Positions 50,935 through 59,499 of a stretch of 64,000 nucleotides of DNA are shown here, one piece after another; positions within the stretch are counted from its first letter, which is position 1; each line of letters opens with the position of its first letter. A model generated the notes under the pieces. That model was not told where the DNA came from. It was given only the letters and a program-made list of their open reading frames with translations, and did not search any database. The position numbers were made by a program, and so were the translations under genes. Source of the stretch: JBBREP01 sp036501845 (GTDB lineage Bacteria > Actinomycetota > Acidimicrobiia > IMCC26256 > PALSA-610); the NCBI GenBank assembly GCA_036501845.1, contig DASXZO010000028.1:1-64000 (forward strand), in the 5' to 3' direction.

Positions 50935-52107
50935 ATGACACCAAACCTGCTCGACCCTTCGTTCTACGCCGACATCGACGGCATGCACGACGCGTTCCGA
51001 GCGATGCGCGCCGACGGGCCCGTCCATCGCGACGAGGCCGATGGGCTCTGGGCGGTGGTCCGCCATGCCCCGCTCGTGAACGTGGAACGGCGCGCCGACG
51101 TGTTCTCGAGCAGCGGCTGCTACCGCTCGCGCATCGCGCCCCAAGAAGAAGACATGATCGCCAAGGACGATCCCGCGCACCACGACCAGCGCGCGCTCGT
51201 GGCTCGAACGTTCACGCCGAAGGCCGTGCTGCGACTCGAAGCCGAGATCAAGGCGTTGGTCGACGAGCTGATCGCTTCGTTTGTGGAGCACGGCGAGCTC
51301 GATCTTGTCGACGACCTGGCCGCGCCGTTCCCGGCGCGCCTTACGGCGCGGCTCATCGGATTCGGATCGGAGCACGGGCCGTCGGTGCGCACATGGTCCG
51401 AGCGGCTCATGCGCATCGACGGCATCACCGAAGACCAGGCGTTGCTGATGGACATGATGACGACGATCCAGGACTTCGCGGTGGCGCTGGCACCGATCGT
51501 GGAGCACCGCCGCACGACACCGGCCGACGACCTCCTGTCGATCTGGGCGAACGCCGAGCTCGACGGTTGTCCCCTCGACACGTCGGTGGTGGTCCAAGAG
51601 ACCGGATTGTTCATCTCGGGCGGCGCGGAGACGACCCGCACGGTGATCGCACGCGGTCTCGTCGAGCTCGCCGACCACCCGGACGACTGGGAGGCGATGG
51701 CCGCCGACCCCTCGCTGATCCCGGTCGCGGTCGAGGAGCTGATCCGCTGGGTCACGCCGCTCAACAACTTCTTCCGCACTGCAACTCGCGACGCCAAGAT
51801 CGCCGACACTTCGGTGCAGGCCGGCGACCGGGTGATCCTGCTGTATCCGTCGGCCAACCGCGACGAGTCGATGTTCGACGACCCGTACACCTTCGACATC
51901 CGACGCAATCCGAACCCGCATGTGGCCTTCGGCTTCGGGACCCACTTCTGTCTCGGCGCGTCACTTGCCCGGCTCGAGTTGCGAACCCTGCTCACTCATC
52001 TCACGCAGCAGATCACCAACCTGCGCGTCGTCACCCCGCCCGACATCGAGCCGAACATCTTCGTGGGCGCAGTGCGGAGCTGCCGCATGGCGTTCGACCG
52101 CCGCTGA
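50935..52107 (+). CDS. Cytochrome P450
   Basis: The 390-residue soluble P450 has all landmark motifs. The I-helix oxygen-binding segment is LFISGGAETTRT, the ExxR salt bridge is in VEELIRWVTP, and the heme loop FGFGTHFCLGASLARLE has Cys339 as thiolate ligand. The chain is close in length to actinobacterial sterol and terpene hydroxylases of the CYP125/142 type, though I cannot fix the family. It needs an external ferredoxin and reductase, neither of which is in the window. It is five bases downstream of the CoA-transferase gene, so an acyl-CoA substrate is plausible. Confidence 0.93.
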   Translation: MTPNLLDPSFYADIDGMHDAFRAMRADGPVHRDEADGLWAVVRHAPLVNVERRADVFSSSGCYRSRIAPQEEDMIAKDDPAHHDQRALVARTFTPKAVLRLEAEIKALVDELIASFVEHGELDLVDDLAAPFPARLTARLIGFGSEHGPSVRTWSERLMRIDGITEDQALLMDMMTTIQDFAVALAPIVEHRRTTPADDLLSIWANAELDGCPLDTSVVVQETGLFISGGAETTRTVIARGLVELADHPDDWEAMAADPSLIPVAVEELIRWVTPLNNFFRTATRDAKIADTSVQAGDRVILLYPSANRDESMFDDPYTFDIRRNPNPHVAFGFGTHFCLGASLARLELRTLLTHLTQQITNLRVVTPPDIEPNIFVGAVRSCRMAFDRR

Positions 52108-52122
52108 CCGAGGCGAACGCCG

Positions 52123-52161
52123 CCGGATGATTGAAGTATCCGGGGCTGGGTAACTCCCCGG
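52123..52161 (+). promoter_or_regulatory. Structured leader with two mutually exclusive hairpins before the molybdenum hydroxylase genes
   Basis: CCGGAT (52123-52128) pairs with ATCCGG (52138-52143). CCGGGG (52140-52145) pairs with CCCCGG (52156-52161). The two stems share 52140-52143 and cannot coexist. A third stem, CGCAC/GTGCG (52181-52185 with 52194-52198), precedes the ribosome site. This could be an attenuator, or partly a terminator of the P450 gene. I could not match a known riboswitch class. Confidence 0.35.
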
Positions 52162-52219
52162 CGGACGGGAGCCCGGCCGGCGCACAGTTCACCGTGCGGA
52201 CCCTCGAGGAGACGACAAG

Positions 52220-54556
52220 ATGGGGGAGCACGACGCGGCCCCGTTCGGCGACCTTTCACGCCGCCGTTTTCTCGGCTATCTGATCGCCGGGCCGACGCTG
52301 GTGACGGCCGCGCAACTCCCGTGGGGACTCCTCGACGGCCCCGCCACGCGGGCGTACGCGGCGATCTCCTCACCGCCCGAGCCGGCCGACCTGCTCGACC
52401 TCAGCGATGTGCTGACCGCGGCTGCGGCGCCGACCGCGAACCTCATCAAGGTGGTGGTGAATGCGAACGGGACCGTGTCCTTCGCGCTCCCGCGTGCCGA
52501 GGTGGGACAGGGCATCACCACAGCGGTAGCGATGACGATCGCCGACGAGATGAGCCTGCCGATCTCGAAGGTGTCGGTCACGCTCGCCGACGCCCGGCCC
52601 GAGCTGGTGTGGAATCAGTTGACCGGCGGCTCCAACTCGATGCACTCGATCTTCACTCCGGTGCGCGTCGCGGCTGCAGCCGCGCGACAGCAGTTGGCGC
52701 AGGCAGCAGCCCGGGAGCTCGGCGCCGACATCTCGTCGCTGCGCGCGCACGACGGCGTGTTCGCGGCGCCGAACGGTCGGAGGGTCACGTACGGGTCGCT
52801 CGCTCGCACTGCGGCCGTGCCGCGAACGACTGCTGTGCCGGTCGAGCTGAAGGCCACCTCGAACTTCACGATCGTCGGCAAGCCGCAGAAGCGCATCGAG
52901 GCGCGCGACATCGTGACCGGTCGCAAACAGTTCACGATGGACCTCGATGTTCCCGGCGCGCTGCCCACGATGGTGTGCCGGCCGCCGACGATCGACGCCA
53001 AGGTGGTGTCGGTTGCGAATATCGCCGCCGTCAAGGCGCTGCCGGGCGTCACCGACGTGGTGGTCGTGCCGAGCGGTGTCGCGGTCCGGGCCGCGACGTT
53101 CGGACAGTGCATCGACGCGGTCCGAGCACTTCGGGTGGCGTGGACTGCCGGCACGGCTGCAACGAAGTCCGACGCCAACGTTCTCGCCGAGTTGAAGGCG
53201 GCGGAGCTGCCGTTCCTCGCCACGTCGTTGCCGCTCCTCGCGAAGACGATTGACCATTCGTTCACCTTCAGCTTCGCGAGCAACAGCCCGCTCGAGACCA
53301 ACTGCGCGGTCGCCGACGTGCGGTCGAACCGCGCCGAGATCTGGTCGAGCCTCAAGTCGCCGATCGTCGCCCAGGAGACCATCGCCGAGGCACTTGGTCT
53401 TCCGGTGTCAGCCGTCACCTGTCACGTGGTGCAGGGCGGCGGGTCGTTCGGGCGCCACCTCTTCTTCGATGCCGCGCTCGAAGCCGCGCACATCTCGAAA
53501 GCGATCGGCAAACCGGTGAAACTCATGTGGCACCGCACCGACGACTTCCGGCAGGGCCGCGCGCATCCGATGGCCACTGCCCACGTTCGGGCCTCGTATT
53601 TCGGCACCGACGTTGTGGCGTACGAGCATCGTCACACGGGCGTCGCCACCGACTTCAGCCATGGCCTCGGCGAGATCCTGTCGGCCGAGCTCGCCAAACT
53701 CCCCGAGGGCGACACGCTCGGTTACTCACAGGCTGTCTTCAACCTGAGCCAAACCGTCCCGTACAACTTCGGTGTGCTCGATCTCGCGTTGAACGAGGTC
53801 GACATGGGCTTCAACACCGGCAGTATGCGCAACATCTACAGCCCTGACGTGGTGACCGCCACTGAGTTGATGGTGGACCAGCTCGCCAAGGCGATGGGCA
53901 TCGACGCGTACCAGCTCCGTCGTCAGTTCTTGCGCAATAGCCGGCTGCTCGCGGTGCTGGACAAGGTCGCGCAGGTGGGGAAGTGGGGTCGCGCGATGTC
54001 AACCGGCACTGCGCAGGGACTCGGGCTGCACAGTGAATACAAGAGTTGTGCGGCCGCACTCGTGGAGATCGACTGCACGTCGCGCACCGTCAACCGTCCG
54101 CTGCCCGACGGCATCGAGGGTGTCACGGGGCCTCGCGTCACGCGCGTGATCATGGCGGTCGATGCCGGCCTTCCAATCAATCCTCTCGGGCTGCAAGCCC
54201 AGATGATGGGCGGCGCGATGGACGGGATCGCGCGCGTGCTCACGTTCAGCCTTCACCTCCGCAACGGGTACTTCCAGGAAGGCAGCTGGGACAACACGTT
54301 CTATACGCGCGAATGGAACGCGCCGCTCGACCTCCAGGTGATCGTGATGCCGCCGACGTCGAGCACGCCCGGCGGCGCGGGTGAGCTCGGCGTCGCGCCC
54401 GTGCAGGCAGCGGTGGCGTGCGCCTATGCGCGAGCGACCGCGACGCTGCCCACTGTGTTCCCGATCATCCACGACCATGCGTTGCGCTTCAAGCCCTTGC
54501 CGACCACACCGTCGATCCCGCAGTCGCCCACCGACGGCTTGACGCGCGCGTTCTGA
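52220..54556 (+). CDS. Molybdopterin-binding subunit of an isoquinoline-1-oxidoreductase-like hydroxylase (IorB type), Tat-exported
   Basis: The 778-residue protein carries a twin-arginine signal (SRRRFLGYLIAGP). It is co-linear with IorB/aldehyde-oxidase-like large subunits. LPRAEVGQGITTAVAMTIADEM, GGSFGRHLFFDAALEAAHIS and the C-terminal GGAGELGVAPVQAAVACAYA bind molybdopterin, the last holding the catalytic Glu. It hydroxylates an N-heterocycle, aldehyde or similar carbon with water as oxygen source, outside the membrane. The small 2Fe-2S subunit is encoded 11 bases downstream. The AGGAGA site supports ATG 52220. A cytochrome subunit, often the third partner, is absent. The structured 112-base leader is unusual. 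Confidence 0.88.
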   Translation: MGEHDAAPFGDLSRRRFLGYLIAGPTLVTAAQLPWGLLDGPATRAYAAISSPPEPADLLDLSDVLTAAAAPTANLIKVVVNANGTVSFALPRAEVGQGITTAVAMTIADEMSLPISKVSVTLADARPELVWNQLTGGSNSMHSIFTPVRVAAAAARQQLAQAAARELGADISSLRAHDGVFAAPNGRRVTYGSLARTAAVPRTTAVPVELKATSNFTIVGKPQKRIEARDIVTGRKQFTMDLDVPGALPTMVCRPPTIDAKVVSVANIAAVKALPGVTDVVVVPSGVAVRAATFGQCIDAVRALRVAWTAGTAATKSDANVLAELKAAELPFLATSLPLLAKTIDHSFTFSFASNSPLETNCAVADVRSNRAEIWSSLKSPIVAQETIAEALGLPVSAVTCHVVQGGGSFGRHLFFDAALEAAHISKAIGKPVKLMWHRTDDFRQGRAHPMATAHVRASYFGTDVVAYEHRHTGVATDFSHGLGEILSAELAKLPEGDTLGYSQAVFNLSQTVPYNFGVLDLALNEVDMGFNTGSMRNIYSPDVVTATELMVDQLAKAMGIDAYQLRRQFLRNSRLLAVLDKVAQVGKWGRAMSTGTAQGLGLHSEYKSCAAALVEIDCTSRTVNRPLPDGIEGVTGPRVTRVIMAVDAGLPINPLGLQAQMMGGAMDGIARVLTFSLHLRNGYFQEGSWDNTFYTREWNAPLDLQVIVMPPTSSTPGGAGELGVAPVQAAVACAYARATATLPTVFPIIHDHALRFKPLPTTPSIPQSPTDGLTRAF

Positions 54557-54567
54557 GAGGCCTGCCG

Positions 54568-55041
54568 ATGCCGGAGTACCGCTTCGTCCTCAACGGCAAG
54601 CCCGTCGCCGTGGATTGCGACGGCGATGTGCGCCTCCTCTGGGTGCTGCGCGACCTACTCGGCGTGCACGGACCGAAATACGGCTGTGGTTTGGCCGTAT
54701 GCCAGGCCTGCACGTGTCACTGGAACGGCTTGGCAGTCAATACCTGTTCGGTCCCGGTGAGCGCGCTCCAACCGAGCGACGAGATCACCACCATCGAAGG
54801 TCTCGAGCAACCGGACGGCACGCTGCATCCGATGCAGCAGGCGTGGCTCGACTTCGACGTGGCTCAGTGCGGCTACTGCCAGCCCGGCCAGATCATGGCC
54901 GCCATCGCCAAAGTCAATCAGGCGAAGTCGAGCGGCGCGCCCGTCGACAACGCGCTGCTCGACACGATCCGCAACGTGTGTCGTTGCGGCACCTACGACC
55001 GGATCCGCGAAGCGATCGTCGCGGGCGCCGCCAAGATGTGA
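54568..55041 (+). CDS. 2Fe-2S subunit of the molybdenum hydroxylase (IorA type)
   Basis: The 157-residue protein has the two [2Fe-2S] modules of xanthine-oxidase-family small subunits. The plant-ferredoxin-type cluster uses the Cys of YGCGLAVCQACTCHWNG and NTC. The helical-type cluster uses CGYCQPGQI and VCRCGTYDRIREAI. It passes electrons from the molybdenum site to an unknown acceptor. It follows the large subunit by 11 bases and has a GAGAGG site. It has no signal of its own, so it is probably co-exported with the Tat-bearing partner. Confidence 0.92.
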   Translation: MPEYRFVLNGKPVAVDCDGDVRLLWVLRDLLGVHGPKYGCGLAVCQACTCHWNGLAVNTCSVPVSALQPSDEITTIEGLEQPDGTLHPMQQAWLDFDVAQCGYCQPGQIMAAIAKVNQAKSSGAPVDNALLDTIRNVCRCGTYDRIREAIVAGAAKM

Positions 55042-55082
55042 TCGGCGCTGCGTCGATCTGAGTCTTCGAGGTACCACCCAGC

Positions 55083-56639
55083 TCAGTCGTGTGCGGCGGC
55101 GCGGTAGCGGTCGCGCAGCAGTCGCTTGTAGATCTTGCCGTTGTCCTGGCGGGGGAGTTCGGCGATGAAGTCGACGCTACGCGGGCACTTGTAGGCGGCC
55201 AGATGCGCGCGGCAGTGCTCGACCAGTTCGCGGGCCAGCGCGTCGGATGCATCGATCCCAGGCTGCAGCTCCACGATGGCCTTCACCTGCTCGCCCCACT
55301 CTTCGTCGGGGACGCCGATTGTGGCCACGTCGCCGACGGCCGGATGCGTGAGCAGCACCGCGTCGATCTCGGCCGGATAGATGTTCACGCCGCCCGAGAT
55401 GATCAGGTTGGCGCTGCGGTCGGTGAGAAACAGGAAGCCGTCGTCGTCGATGTAGCCGACGTCGCCGAGGGTGAAATAGTCGCCTCGATAGGCGTCGGCC
55501 GTCTTGTCTTGGTCGTTGAAGTACTCGAAGCGCATTGCCGCGGGCGATTTGAGGTACACGAGACCTATCTCGCCGCGCGCGACCTCGGTGCCGCTGTCGT
55601 CGCCGATGATCACCTGGCCTTCGACGAGCGGCCTGCCGACGGTTCCCGGCTTCTGCAGCCATGTCTCGCTGTTCACGAAGCTGCCGACGCCTTCGGTGGC
55701 CGCGTAGTACTCGGTGACGATCGGGCCCAGCCACTCGATCAGACGTTGCTTCACGGGCACGGGGCAGGGGGCGGCTCCGTGCAGCACGTAGCGCAGCGAC
55801 GACGTGTCGTATTCGGCGCGCACGTCGTCGGGCAACGACAGCAGCCGGTGGAACATCGTGGGCACCATGTGCGTGTGGGTCACCTTGCGCGCGTCGATGA
55901 GCCGCAGCGCCTCCTCGGCATCCCACTTCTCCATAAGGACGACGCTCGCACCGAAAGCCAGCGGCGCCGCGAGCGAAAACGCAAGCGGCGCGGCGTGGTA
56001 CAGCGGGCCGGTGCACAGGTGCACGTCGCCGCCACCATCGGCATAGCCGTAGATGTTTACGGCGGTCGCCGCACCGGCAGCAGCCGGCGGCCGATGCACG
56101 CCCTTCGGCCGGCCCGTGGTGCCCGATGTGTACAGCATCTGTGAGCCCGGCATCGGGTCGTCAATCAGATCGTTGGGCTCGTCACCCACCACGGCGTCGT
56201 ACAACTCGAATCCGTCGATCTTGCCGCCGACGGCGAGCCGCACACACAGCGACGGTGCGTTCGCTGCCGCGGCGGTTGCCATCGCGGCGAGGTCGGCACC
56301 GGCGACGAGCACCTTGGCTTCGCAGTCGCCCACGATGTACGCCGCCTCGTCGCCGGTGAGATGCCAGTTGATGGTGGTGAGGCGGTACCCCGCACGGCCG
56401 CATGCGGCCACAACCTCGGCAAACTCCGGGCGGTTCGCACAGATCAGCGCGATCGCGTCGCCTGCGTTCACGCCACGCTTGCGCAGGGCGCGCACCAGTT
56501 GGTTTGCGCGCCCGTCGAGCTCGGCGAACGTGCGGGTGCCGTACTCACTCACGATCGCCGGCGCGTCGGGGGTCTGCTCGGCCCACCAGCGCAGCGTGAG
56601 GCCCTGCGCCGCGAGCTGCTGGCGGCGATCGTCGGTCAT
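55083..56639 (-). CDS. Acyl-CoA synthetase (AMP-dependent ligase, FadD-like)
   Basis: The 518-residue adenylate-forming enzyme has the P-loop-like YTSGTTGRPKG (A3). An A5 motif YYAATEG, A7-A8 GDYFTLGDVGYIDDDGFLFLTDRS, the NIYPAEID hinge and the A10 lysine in NGKIYKRLLRD complete the set. It converts a carboxylic acid to its CoA thioester via an acyl-AMP. ATG 56639 overlaps the stop of the DUF35 gene (ATGA), which places it last in a four-gene operon. The partners suggest the acid is a steroid- or terpenoid-like side chain or an aromatic acid. The substrate is inference. Confidence 0.9.
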   Translation of the reverse strand: MTDDRRQQLAAQGLTLRWWAEQTPDAPAIVSEYGTRTFAELDGRANQLVRALRKRGVNAGDAIALICANRPEFAEVVAACGRAGYRLTTINWHLTGDEAAYIVGDCEAKVLVAGADLAAMATAAAANAPSLCVRLAVGGKIDGFELYDAVVGDEPNDLIDDPMPGSQMLYTSGTTGRPKGVHRPPAAAGAATAVNIYGYADGGGDVHLCTGPLYHAAPLAFSLAAPLAFGASVVLMEKWDAEEALRLIDARKVTHTHMVPTMFHRLLSLPDDVRAEYDTSSLRYVLHGAAPCPVPVKQRLIEWLGPIVTEYYAATEGVGSFVNSETWLQKPGTVGRPLVEGQVIIGDDSGTEVARGEIGLVYLKSPAAMRFEYFNDQDKTADAYRGDYFTLGDVGYIDDDGFLFLTDRSANLIISGGVNIYPAEIDAVLLTHPAVGDVATIGVPDEEWGEQVKAIVELQPGIDASDALARELVEHCRAHLAAYKCPRSVDFIAELPRQDNGKIYKRLLRDRYRAAAHD

Positions 56640-57082
56640 GCGCGCTTCGGCGCGGGCGCGAACACCGCGAGGTTGCGCCCGTCGCTCAACGGTTCCCACC
56701 CCACCGACACTTCGTCGCCAACTTTGACTGCGAGCGGGTCGGTACCGACGATGTTCGACATCACCCGGATGGTCGCGCCCGCGCGATCTCCGGTGCCACC
56801 GCCGGCGTCGACTTCGACGAGCGCGACGGCATACGGCACCCGGTCGGCCATCGTCGGGTTCGCTGGTCGGTGTTGCACGCTCACCGCGTACACCGTTCCC
56901 CGACCTGACGACTCGCGCCACTCGAGCGCGCCGGCCGACAAGCACGCGGGGCACACCTCGCGGGGATAGAAGATCGGCAGCGCGCATGTGGTGCACCACT
57001 GCACCACATAGCGCTGCTCGCGAGTCGCGGCCCAGAACGGATCGCTGGCGTCGGTGGTCGGTGGTTCGAAGCGACTGGTCAC
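56636..57082 (-). CDS. DUF35 OB-fold protein with zinc ribbon, thiolase partner
   Basis: The 148-residue protein has a rubredoxin-like zinc ribbon (CTTCALPIFYPREVCPAC) followed by an OB-fold (GRGTVYAVSVQHRPANP, VPYAVALVEVDAGGG, VGDEVSVGWEPL). DUF35 proteins pair with thiolase-like enzymes. In cholesterol breakdown the DUF35 part of ChsH2 binds the aldolase Ltp2. Its GTG start overlaps the stop of the thiolase-like gene (GTGA), and its stop overlaps the ligase start, which strongly supports a complex with the thiolase-like protein. It probably binds the acyl-CoA and stabilises its partner. Confidence 0.88.
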   Translation of the reverse strand: MTSRFEPPTTDASDPFWAATREQRYVVQWCTTCALPIFYPREVCPACLSAGALEWRESSGRGTVYAVSVQHRPANPTMADRVPYAVALVEVDAGGGTGDRAGATIRVMSNIVGTDPLAVKVGDEVSVGWEPLSDGRNLAVFAPAPKRA

Positions 57083-58251
57083 AGTGTGGCCTCCGTGCCG
57101 AGCACGCTCGTCGACATACACGAGAGCACCATCCCCGAGCCGTGCGCAACTGCGATCTCGGCGCCGTCGACTTGTCGCTCGCCGCAGTCGCCACGTAGCT
57201 GCCGCACGGCTTCGACGATCAAGAACATGCCGTACATGCCCGGATGGGTGTAGCTGAGGCCGCCGCCGTTCGTGTTCGTGGGGAGCGCTCCGCCCGGACC
57301 GATGTCGGTCGACTCCACGAACGGGCCACCTTCTCCCTTGGCGCAGAACCCGAGGTCTTCGAAGTGCAGGAGCTGGGTGATCGTGAAGCTGTCGTAACCC
57401 ATCAGCACATCGACATCGGCGGCCTTGATGCCGGCCATCGCAAAGGCCTTCGGCCCACTGATCGCTCCCGGTGTGGTCGTGAGGTCGGGCATCTGGCTGA
57501 TCATCATGTGGTCGTGTGCCGTCGCCGCGCCGAGCACGTACACCGGCGGTCTGCGCAGGCTGCGCGCCCGCTCGGCGCTCGTCACGATGAACGCGCCGGC
57601 ACCGTCGGTGACGAGACAACAGTCGAGCTTGTGCAGGGGCGACGCGACCATGTCCGACGCGAGCACATCGTCGACCGTGAGCGGGTCGCGACTCTTGGCG
57701 CGCGGGTTGAGCGATGCCCATTCGCGGGTCTTCACAGCAATCGTCGCCAGCTGTTCGGGCGTCGTGCCGTACTCCGCCATGTGCCGGCTGGCCGCGAGCG
57801 CGTAGCTGCCGACTGGTCCTTGCAGGCCGTAGGGCACCTCCCACTCGGCCATCGGGTTCGGGCCGGGCATCATCGGCCGGCCGCGCTGAGGAGGCGATTC
57901 GCCGCGCCGCTTCGCCGCGGTGCGGCCGGCGCGCGGCGTTTGCGCGAACACCACGAGCACGCACTCGGCGAGGCCCGCGTTGATCGCCGCCGCGGCATGT
58001 TCGAGGTACACCTCGAACACCGAGCCGCCAGTGTTCGTCGAGTCGGTGAACGTCGGCGTGATGCCGAGGTACTCGGCGAACTGCAGCGAGCTGCCGTGAT
58101 GGCATACGCCGTCGATGTCCGACAGCGACAGCCCCGCGTCGTCGAGCACATCACGCACCATCTGGGCCTCGAGGGCACGACCGGTGAGCTCGAGCTCGCC
58201 GGTGGGCGACACCGCGTCGGTGACGCCCACAATCGCTGCGTTCCCTCGCAT
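57079..58251 (-). CDS. Thiolase-fold protein without the usual nucleophilic Cys (steroid-aldolase-like)
   Basis: The 390-residue protein has the thiolase/SCP2 fold of the lipid-transfer branch. Where thiolases carry the acyl-accepting Cys, it reads DSTNTGGS (residues 70-77). Tyr286 (GYDSFT) and Tyr334 (SYTHPGM) are spaced 48 residues apart, close to the two catalytic Tyr of the steroid aldolase Ltp2. It also keeps the GFCAKGEGGPFV segment. I therefore favour a retro-aldol C-C cleavage of a beta-hydroxyacyl-CoA over classical thiolysis. The gene overlaps the diiron gene by one base (TGATG) and the DUF35 gene by four. An inactive scaffold is the alternative. Confidence 0.83.
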   Translation of the reverse strand: MRGNAAIVGVTDAVSPTGELELTGRALEAQMVRDVLDDAGLSLSDIDGVCHHGSSLQFAEYLGITPTFTDSTNTGGSVFEVYLEHAAAAINAGLAECVLVVFAQTPRAGRTAAKRRGESPPQRGRPMMPGPNPMAEWEVPYGLQGPVGSYALAASRHMAEYGTTPEQLATIAVKTREWASLNPRAKSRDPLTVDDVLASDMVASPLHKLDCCLVTDGAGAFIVTSAERARSLRRPPVYVLGAATAHDHMMISQMPDLTTTPGAISGPKAFAMAGIKAADVDVLMGYDSFTITQLLHFEDLGFCAKGEGGPFVESTDIGPGGALPTNTNGGGLSYTHPGMYGMFLIVEAVRQLRGDCGERQVDGAEIAVAHGSGMVLSCMSTSVLGTEATL

Positions 58252-59366
58252 CAGTTCGCAGCCGCCGCGGCGCGATCCTTGGCCACCTCGTCATACGCGG
58301 CGTAGTCGCTTCCCGTGTCGTCGGCGAACTCGAACGCCAGCAGGCCGGCCTCACCCCATGCCTTGCGCAGATGCCCGTTGTTGGCGTCGAGCAGGCCGAG
58401 CTTGCGCACGTTCGGCACGAGCTTGGCGTAGAACGCGTTCTGGAACCCGATGGCGAGCGGCGTGCCGCGCTGCTGGGCGGCCTCCATGAGCGACGGCCGC
58501 ACGGCGTCGACGCTCGTGCCCATGCGCTCCCAGATCTCGGGCGTCGTGGAGCGCGATCGACTTCGCAGGGTGTTGTCGAGCAGGAAGTCCTGGCGGTCCT
58601 TGAGCTCGGCTTCACTCATGTGCTCGTACACCTCGGCCAGGCTCAGCACACCGAACGCAACGTGGCGCGCCTCGTCCGACATCACGTAGCGGAGCAACTT
58701 CTTGAGCAGTGGCTCGTCGGTGGTGCGCAGCATCGCGCCGAACGCCGCCAGTGCGAGCGACTCGATCACGATCTGCATGCCGAGGTATGCGATGTCCCAG
58801 CGACTGTCGGCGATCAGCGCGTCGATCTGCTGCTCGAGGAACGGGCTCATGGGATAGGCCTCGCCGAGCTTGGTGTGCAGATACTTGGCGAAGACCTCGG
58901 TGTGGCGAGCCTCGTCCATCGTTTGGGTGGCCGCGTAGTACTTGGCGTCGATCCACGGCACGGTCTCGACGATCTTGGCCGCCACCATCATGGCGCCTTG
59001 CTCACCGTGCATGAACTGGCTGAGCTGGGCCTTGAGCGACTCGATGCCGAGCTCCGTGAACTCCTTCTCGCCCCATGAGCGCAGGGGAGAGCCGTCCACT
59101 TGGGCCGCGGCACGCGCGATGTCGACGATGAACGTGCCCTGCGGCGATGTGGCCACGAGTGCTTCGGGATCGACGTCGATCGACCAGTCGAGGTCGGTCA
59201 CCGAGTTCCACTGCGACGCCATCGCCTTGTTGTAGAGCGTCACGAGTTGTTCGCGGCTGCGGTCGTAGTTCCACAGGAAGATCCGCTGCGCGTTGTCGTC
59301 GATCAGCTTGATCGTGGTGTCGACGGTGTTGCGGTCGGGCAGGTGCGTGGAATCCGTGGGGGTCAC
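58251..59366 (-). CDS. R2/ferritin-like diiron oxygenase
   Basis: The 371-residue helical protein has a complete carboxylate-bridged diiron set. Glu122 is in HGEQGAMM, Glu152 and His155 in MDEARH, Glu202 in VIESLA, and Glu232 and His235 in SDEARH. The spacing (30, 50, 30) fits a four-helix bundle of the ribonucleotide-reductase-R2-like class, related to R2lox and AurF-type oxygenases. It should activate O2 for hydroxylation or N-oxidation. The GTG start has AAAGGAG six bases upstream. It is first in an operon with the thiolase-like, DUF35 and ligase genes, so an acyl-CoA substrate is likely. A 150-base divergent region separates it from the PadR operon. Confidence 0.85.
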   Translation of the reverse strand: MTPTDSTHLPDRNTVDTTIKLIDDNAQRIFLWNYDRSREQLVTLYNKAMASQWNSVTDLDWSIDVDPEALVATSPQGTFIVDIARAAAQVDGSPLRSWGEKEFTELGIESLKAQLSQFMHGEQGAMMVAAKIVETVPWIDAKYYAATQTMDEARHTEVFAKYLHTKLGEAYPMSPFLEQQIDALIADSRWDIAYLGMQIVIESLALAAFGAMLRTTDEPLLKKLLRYVMSDEARHVAFGVLSLAEVYEHMSEAELKDRQDFLLDNTLRSRSRSTTPEIWERMGTSVDAVRPSLMEAAQQRGTPLAIGFQNAFYAKLVPNVRKLGLLDANNGHLRKAWGEAGLLAFEFADDTGSDYAAYDEVAKDRAAAAAN

Positions 59367-59454
59367 GAGTTGCTCCTTTGCTCGTCCGCGGCGGTGCCGG
59401 CCACGATCCGAGTGGTGAGATCGTTTCACGCGGACGGGTCGGGCGCGTTGCTGC

Positions 59455-59499
59455 TTGCATCGCCAGGCCGCGCTCGGTAGGATACGCAGTATGCAACTG
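59455..59499 (+). promoter_or_regulatory. Promoter and PadR operator candidate for the ABC export operon
   Basis: TTGCAT (59455-59460) and TAGGAT (59478-59483) are 17 bases apart, a good sigma-70-type promoter. The inverted repeat ATACgcaGTAT (59482-59492) overlaps the end of the -10 box and the start site. CAGTatgcaACTG (59487-59499) overlaps it in turn. Repressor binding here would block initiation of padR-ABC transcription. Confidence 0.6.

Noticed and set aside
55083..59366. Fatty-acid or polyketide biosynthesis cluster.
   Set aside because: There is no acyl carrier protein, ketoreductase or complete ketosynthase, and the thiolase-like protein lacks the condensing Cys.
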